Below are positions 6,891 to 8,351 of a stretch of 8,351 nucleotides of DNA, piece after piece; position 1 is the first letter of the stretch, and each line of letters opens with the position of its first letter. A model generated the notes under the pieces. That model was not told where the DNA came from, did not search any database, and saw nothing but the letters and a program-made list of their open reading frames with translations. A program made the translations under genes and the position numbers. Origin of the DNA: Bacteroidota bacterium (GTDB lineage: Bacteria > Bacteroidota > Rhodothermia > Rhodothermales > Rubricoccaceae); the NCBI GenBank assembly GCA_022564455.1, contig JADFLK010000075.1, positions 1-8,351 of the forward strand. The letters are read 5' to 3'.

Positions 6891-6987
6891 GTACGCTCGT
6901 CGTGATACCGCCGTGATACAGGCGAACCATATCTGGGCGCGCAAAATAGCGTAAAACGGCAGGTGATGCCGAGAAGCAACGTTGCTG

Positions 6988-7162
6988 TTAAGAGGCTGTT
7001 GAAATACGTCATCCTGTCTTCCCGCCATGCGACGGGACTCTCGGCCGATCTCTTCGTTACAAGATGCTCGCCGAATCACCGATTCGCCTGCGATTTCGCG
7101 CCTCGATCTCGGCCAAGATTCGCGTGCCTCGCTTACGGCGTAGTATTTTAACAGCCTCCTAA
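6988..7162. mobile_element. MITE-like palindromic element with 20-bp terminal inverted repeats
   Basis: The left end TTAAGAGGCTGTTGAAATAC (6988-7007) matches the reverse complement of the right end (7143-7162, reading TTAGGAGGCTGTTAAAATAC) at 18 of 20 positions. The centre is a perfect CGAATC-ACC-GATTCG hairpin (7072-7086), almost exactly midway. Complementary stretches between centre and ends (for example CTCGGCCGATC near 7039 against GATCTCGGCC near 7106) make the whole 175 bp an imperfect palindrome. There is no transposase. GAGGCTGTTGAAA-type ends recall those of several insertion-sequence families. A TA lies at both edges, compatible with a TA target duplication but too short to prove one. 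It is probably a non-autonomous element moved by a transposase elsewhere in the genome. Confidence 0.6.
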
Positions 7163-7362
7163 GTGGGGATCGGTACGTGGAAGGGACGGGCGCGTTCAGC
7201 CGGTTTTCAGGAGTCTGGGGCGAGGTGTCGTTGATTTCAGCCGAGGCTATTGAGGGTGTAGAGAACGAGGCATGTGTTCGAGATCTTCGGGACGGTTGAT
7301 GAAGCCGTCGAGAGCTTTGCTGGGCCTGTAGCTGCGTGAGTTTCAACGCTCTGTTTTTGATT

Positions 7363-7390
7363 GAGGCGCTCCAACCGGGGCGCCTCTTTA
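7363..7390 (+). terminator. Rho-independent terminator, plus strand
   Basis: GAGGCGCTCC (7363-7372) pairs with GGGGCGCCTC (7377-7386) in a 10-bp stem with one T-G wobble and an AACC loop, followed by TTTATT. On the minus strand the stem is followed by AATC, so the plus orientation is favoured. It lies 156 bp upstream of dnaG and would insulate that gene from upstream transcription. No plus-strand gene lies directly before it; the nearest ends at 4513. Confidence 0.7.
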
Positions 7391-7427
7391 TTGTGGGATG
7401 AAGGCGGTCAAGCCCACCGACAAGAGT

Positions 7428-7448
7428 GTCCCCCTGTTTTAGGGGGAC
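7428..7448. repeat. C-run/G-run hairpin upstream of dnaG
   Basis: GTCCCCC (7428-7434) and GGGGGAC (7442-7448) form a perfect 7-bp stem around TGTTTTA. No T-run follows. The arms resemble the CCCCC..GGGGGAC palindrome in the 2067-2122 repeat, so it may be a shortened member of the same family. A regulatory role for dnaG, 97 bp downstream, is possible but not shown. Confidence 0.45.
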
Positions 7449-7545
7449 GAATTCTTGGAGTAGGAATCCAAACACACGGGGGCTCCTTGAGAACGAAACG
7501 ATAGGTGACCAGCGTTGTAGCTTGCAATGCTCGTAAACCTTCCCC

Positions 7546-8351
7546 ATGGCCCGCATCCCTGATGCCACCGTTGACGATGTTCGCGCCGCCGTCGATCTGA
7601 TTGACGTAGTGGTCGACTATGTGCGGCTGAAGAAACAGGGCAACCGGTTTGTGGGGCTGTGCCCTTTCCACAACGAGAAGACGCCATCGTTTTCGGTGGA
7701 TGGGCGGCAAGATTTGTTCTATTGCTTCGGCTGCAAGCGAGGCGGCGACCTCTTCAAGTTTGTCGAGGAAATCGAAGGGGTGGGTTTTCTGGATGCCGTG
7801 CGCCTGCTGGCCGAGCGGGCTGGAATCGAGATTGTGGAGGATGGAGGCTCGTACCCGGAAGCCGACGAGCGCGAAGCCATGCACGCGGCCCTCCGTTTTG
7901 CGGCGAAGTTCTTCTTTGATCAACTCAAATCGGATAGCGGCAAGCGTGGCCTGGAGTACCTCCTGGGCCGAGGCATCTCGAAGGAAACCATCACGACATT
8001 CGGATTGGGATACGCGCCCGATAGCTGGGATGCCTTGGTCAAGGCCGCGGCCGAAAAACAGTTCAAACCGGCAGTGCTCGAAAAAGTAGGCCTGATAAAA
8101 CCACGCAGTGGCGGTGATGGCTACTACGATGCTTTCCGCGACCGCGTCATGTTTCCTATCCTCGACAGGATGGGCAAGGTGCTCGGATTCAGCGGACGGA
8201 TTGTTCCGGGTTCGACGCCCATGGCGGACGGCAAGGAGCCGGCCAAGTACATCAACACTTCCGATACACCCGTTTACAAAAAAAGCGAGGTGCTCTACGG
8301 CCTGCAGCAGTCGAAGATGGCCATTCGCGGCGCCGAGGAAGGGCTGATTGT
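7546..8351 (+). CDS. dnaG: DNA primase DnaG, N-terminal part (3' end beyond window)
   Basis: 268 complete codons are present. DnaG makes the RNA primers for lagging-strand synthesis and works with the replicative helicase. The N-terminal CHC2-type zinc ribbon is complete: Cys39-Pro-Phe-His42 in GLCPFHNEKTPSF, and Cys60/Cys63 in FYCFGCKRGGD. The catalytic core begins with LGRGISKETITTFGLGYAP (140-158), FRDRVMFPI (197-205), GFSGR (214-218) and YINTSDTPVYKKSEVLYG (235-252). The TOPRIM active-site and helicase-binding parts lie past the right edge. The ATG at 7546 gives MARIPDATVDDVR, the usual DnaG start region; no Shine-Dalgarno sequence precedes it. A terminator and a hairpin separate it from upstream DNA, so it probably has its own promoter. 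Confidence 0.97.
   Translation, partial: MARIPDATVDDVRAAVDLIDVVVDYVRLKKQGNRFVGLCPFHNEKTPSFSVDGRQDLFYCFGCKRGGDLFKFVEEIEGVGFLDAVRLLAERAGIEIVEDGGSYPEADEREAMHAALRFAAKFFFDQLKSDSGKRGLEYLLGRGISKETITTFGLGYAPDSWDALVKAAAEKQFKPAVLEKVGLIKPRSGGDGYYDAFRDRVMFPILDRMGKVLGFSGRIVPGSTPMADGKEPAKYINTSDTPVYKKSEVLYGLQQSKMAIRGAEEGLI

Larger units (their letters stand above)
6891..7545. other. Gene-poor region between the glycosyltransferase and dnaG
   Basis: No convincing gene was found on either strand. A long minus-strand open frame (starting at 7568) crosses the whole region, but its translation is rich in Arg and Ser with no recognisable motif, and it runs through a palindromic element and a terminator. The region holds the MITE-like palindrome, a plus-strand terminator and a C-run/G-run hairpin, listed separately. 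The promoter of dnaG must lie in its last 150 bp; no consensus could be fixed. The minus-strand operon promoter should lie near 6700-6990. Confidence 0.6.

Noticed and set aside
7247..7342. Minus-strand 31-codon stretch reading KALDGFINRPEDLEHMPRSL before a stop
   Set aside because: It looks somewhat protein-like and could be the tail of a decayed gene, but it is bounded by stops, has no start and matches no family I recognise.
6672..7568. 298-aa minus-strand ORF across the gene-poor region
   Set aside because: Composition is rich in Arg and Ser without motifs, and it crosses the palindromic element, the terminator and the dnaG start. Only its last 72 codons are kept as a weak candidate.

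Overview
The window (8351 bp, moderately GC-rich) looks like a chromosomal piece of a Bacteroidota/Rhodothermota-type bacterium. This placement is inference. It rests on the general character of the DnaG N-terminus, the near absence of Shine-Dalgarno sequences ahead of convincing starts, secreted multi-PPC proteins, and intergenic palindromes of the CCCCTTCAAAGGGG type. No rRNA, tRNA or CRISPR array is visible.

Layout. (1) Positions 1-793 hold a rearrangement scar. A minus-strand gene resembling a capsule/surface-polysaccharide biosynthesis protein runs off the left edge and has lost its native 5' end. It abuts, head to head near position 530, the 3' part of a plus-strand PPC-domain gene that has also lost its 5' end. 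(2) Positions 955-4513 hold two intact plus-strand genes for exported proteins. The first is a 271-aa protein of two PPC (bacterial pre-peptidase C-terminal) domains. The second is a 760-aa protein with four PPC repeats followed by a caspase-like (peptidase C14) domain with His594/Cys646 and an EF-hand-like loop. With the broken copy they form a row of three related PPC genes. The 460-bp gap between the two intact genes carries dispersed palindromic repeats, one copy of which is apparently split. (3) Positions 4517-6669 (minus strand) hold an operon-like pair: a GT4 glycosyltransferase with the DUF1972-type N-terminus, then an extended-SDR NAD-dependent sugar epimerase/dehydratase. The epimerase converges on the caspase gene with only 3 bp between the stop codons. 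A dubious 72-aa ORF ends 2 bp before the glycosyltransferase start. (4) Positions 6891-7545 are gene-poor. They contain a 175-bp, MITE-like imperfect palindrome with 20-bp terminal inverted repeats (18/20 match), a strong plus-strand intrinsic terminator and another C-run/G-run hairpin. (5) Positions 7546-8351 are the 5' part of dnaG (primase), which runs off the right edge.

Functional reading. The two minus-strand sugar genes plus the truncated polysaccharide gene at the left suggest that the PPC/caspase cluster lies within or beside a surface-polysaccharide locus. The caspase-like protein probably acts outside the cytoplasm. The PPC-only protein may be a satellite paralogue, but no sequence evidence ties the two biochemically. 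The most interesting items are the double-truncation junction, the multi-PPC caspase with its PPC-only companions, and the small palindromic mobile-element candidate.
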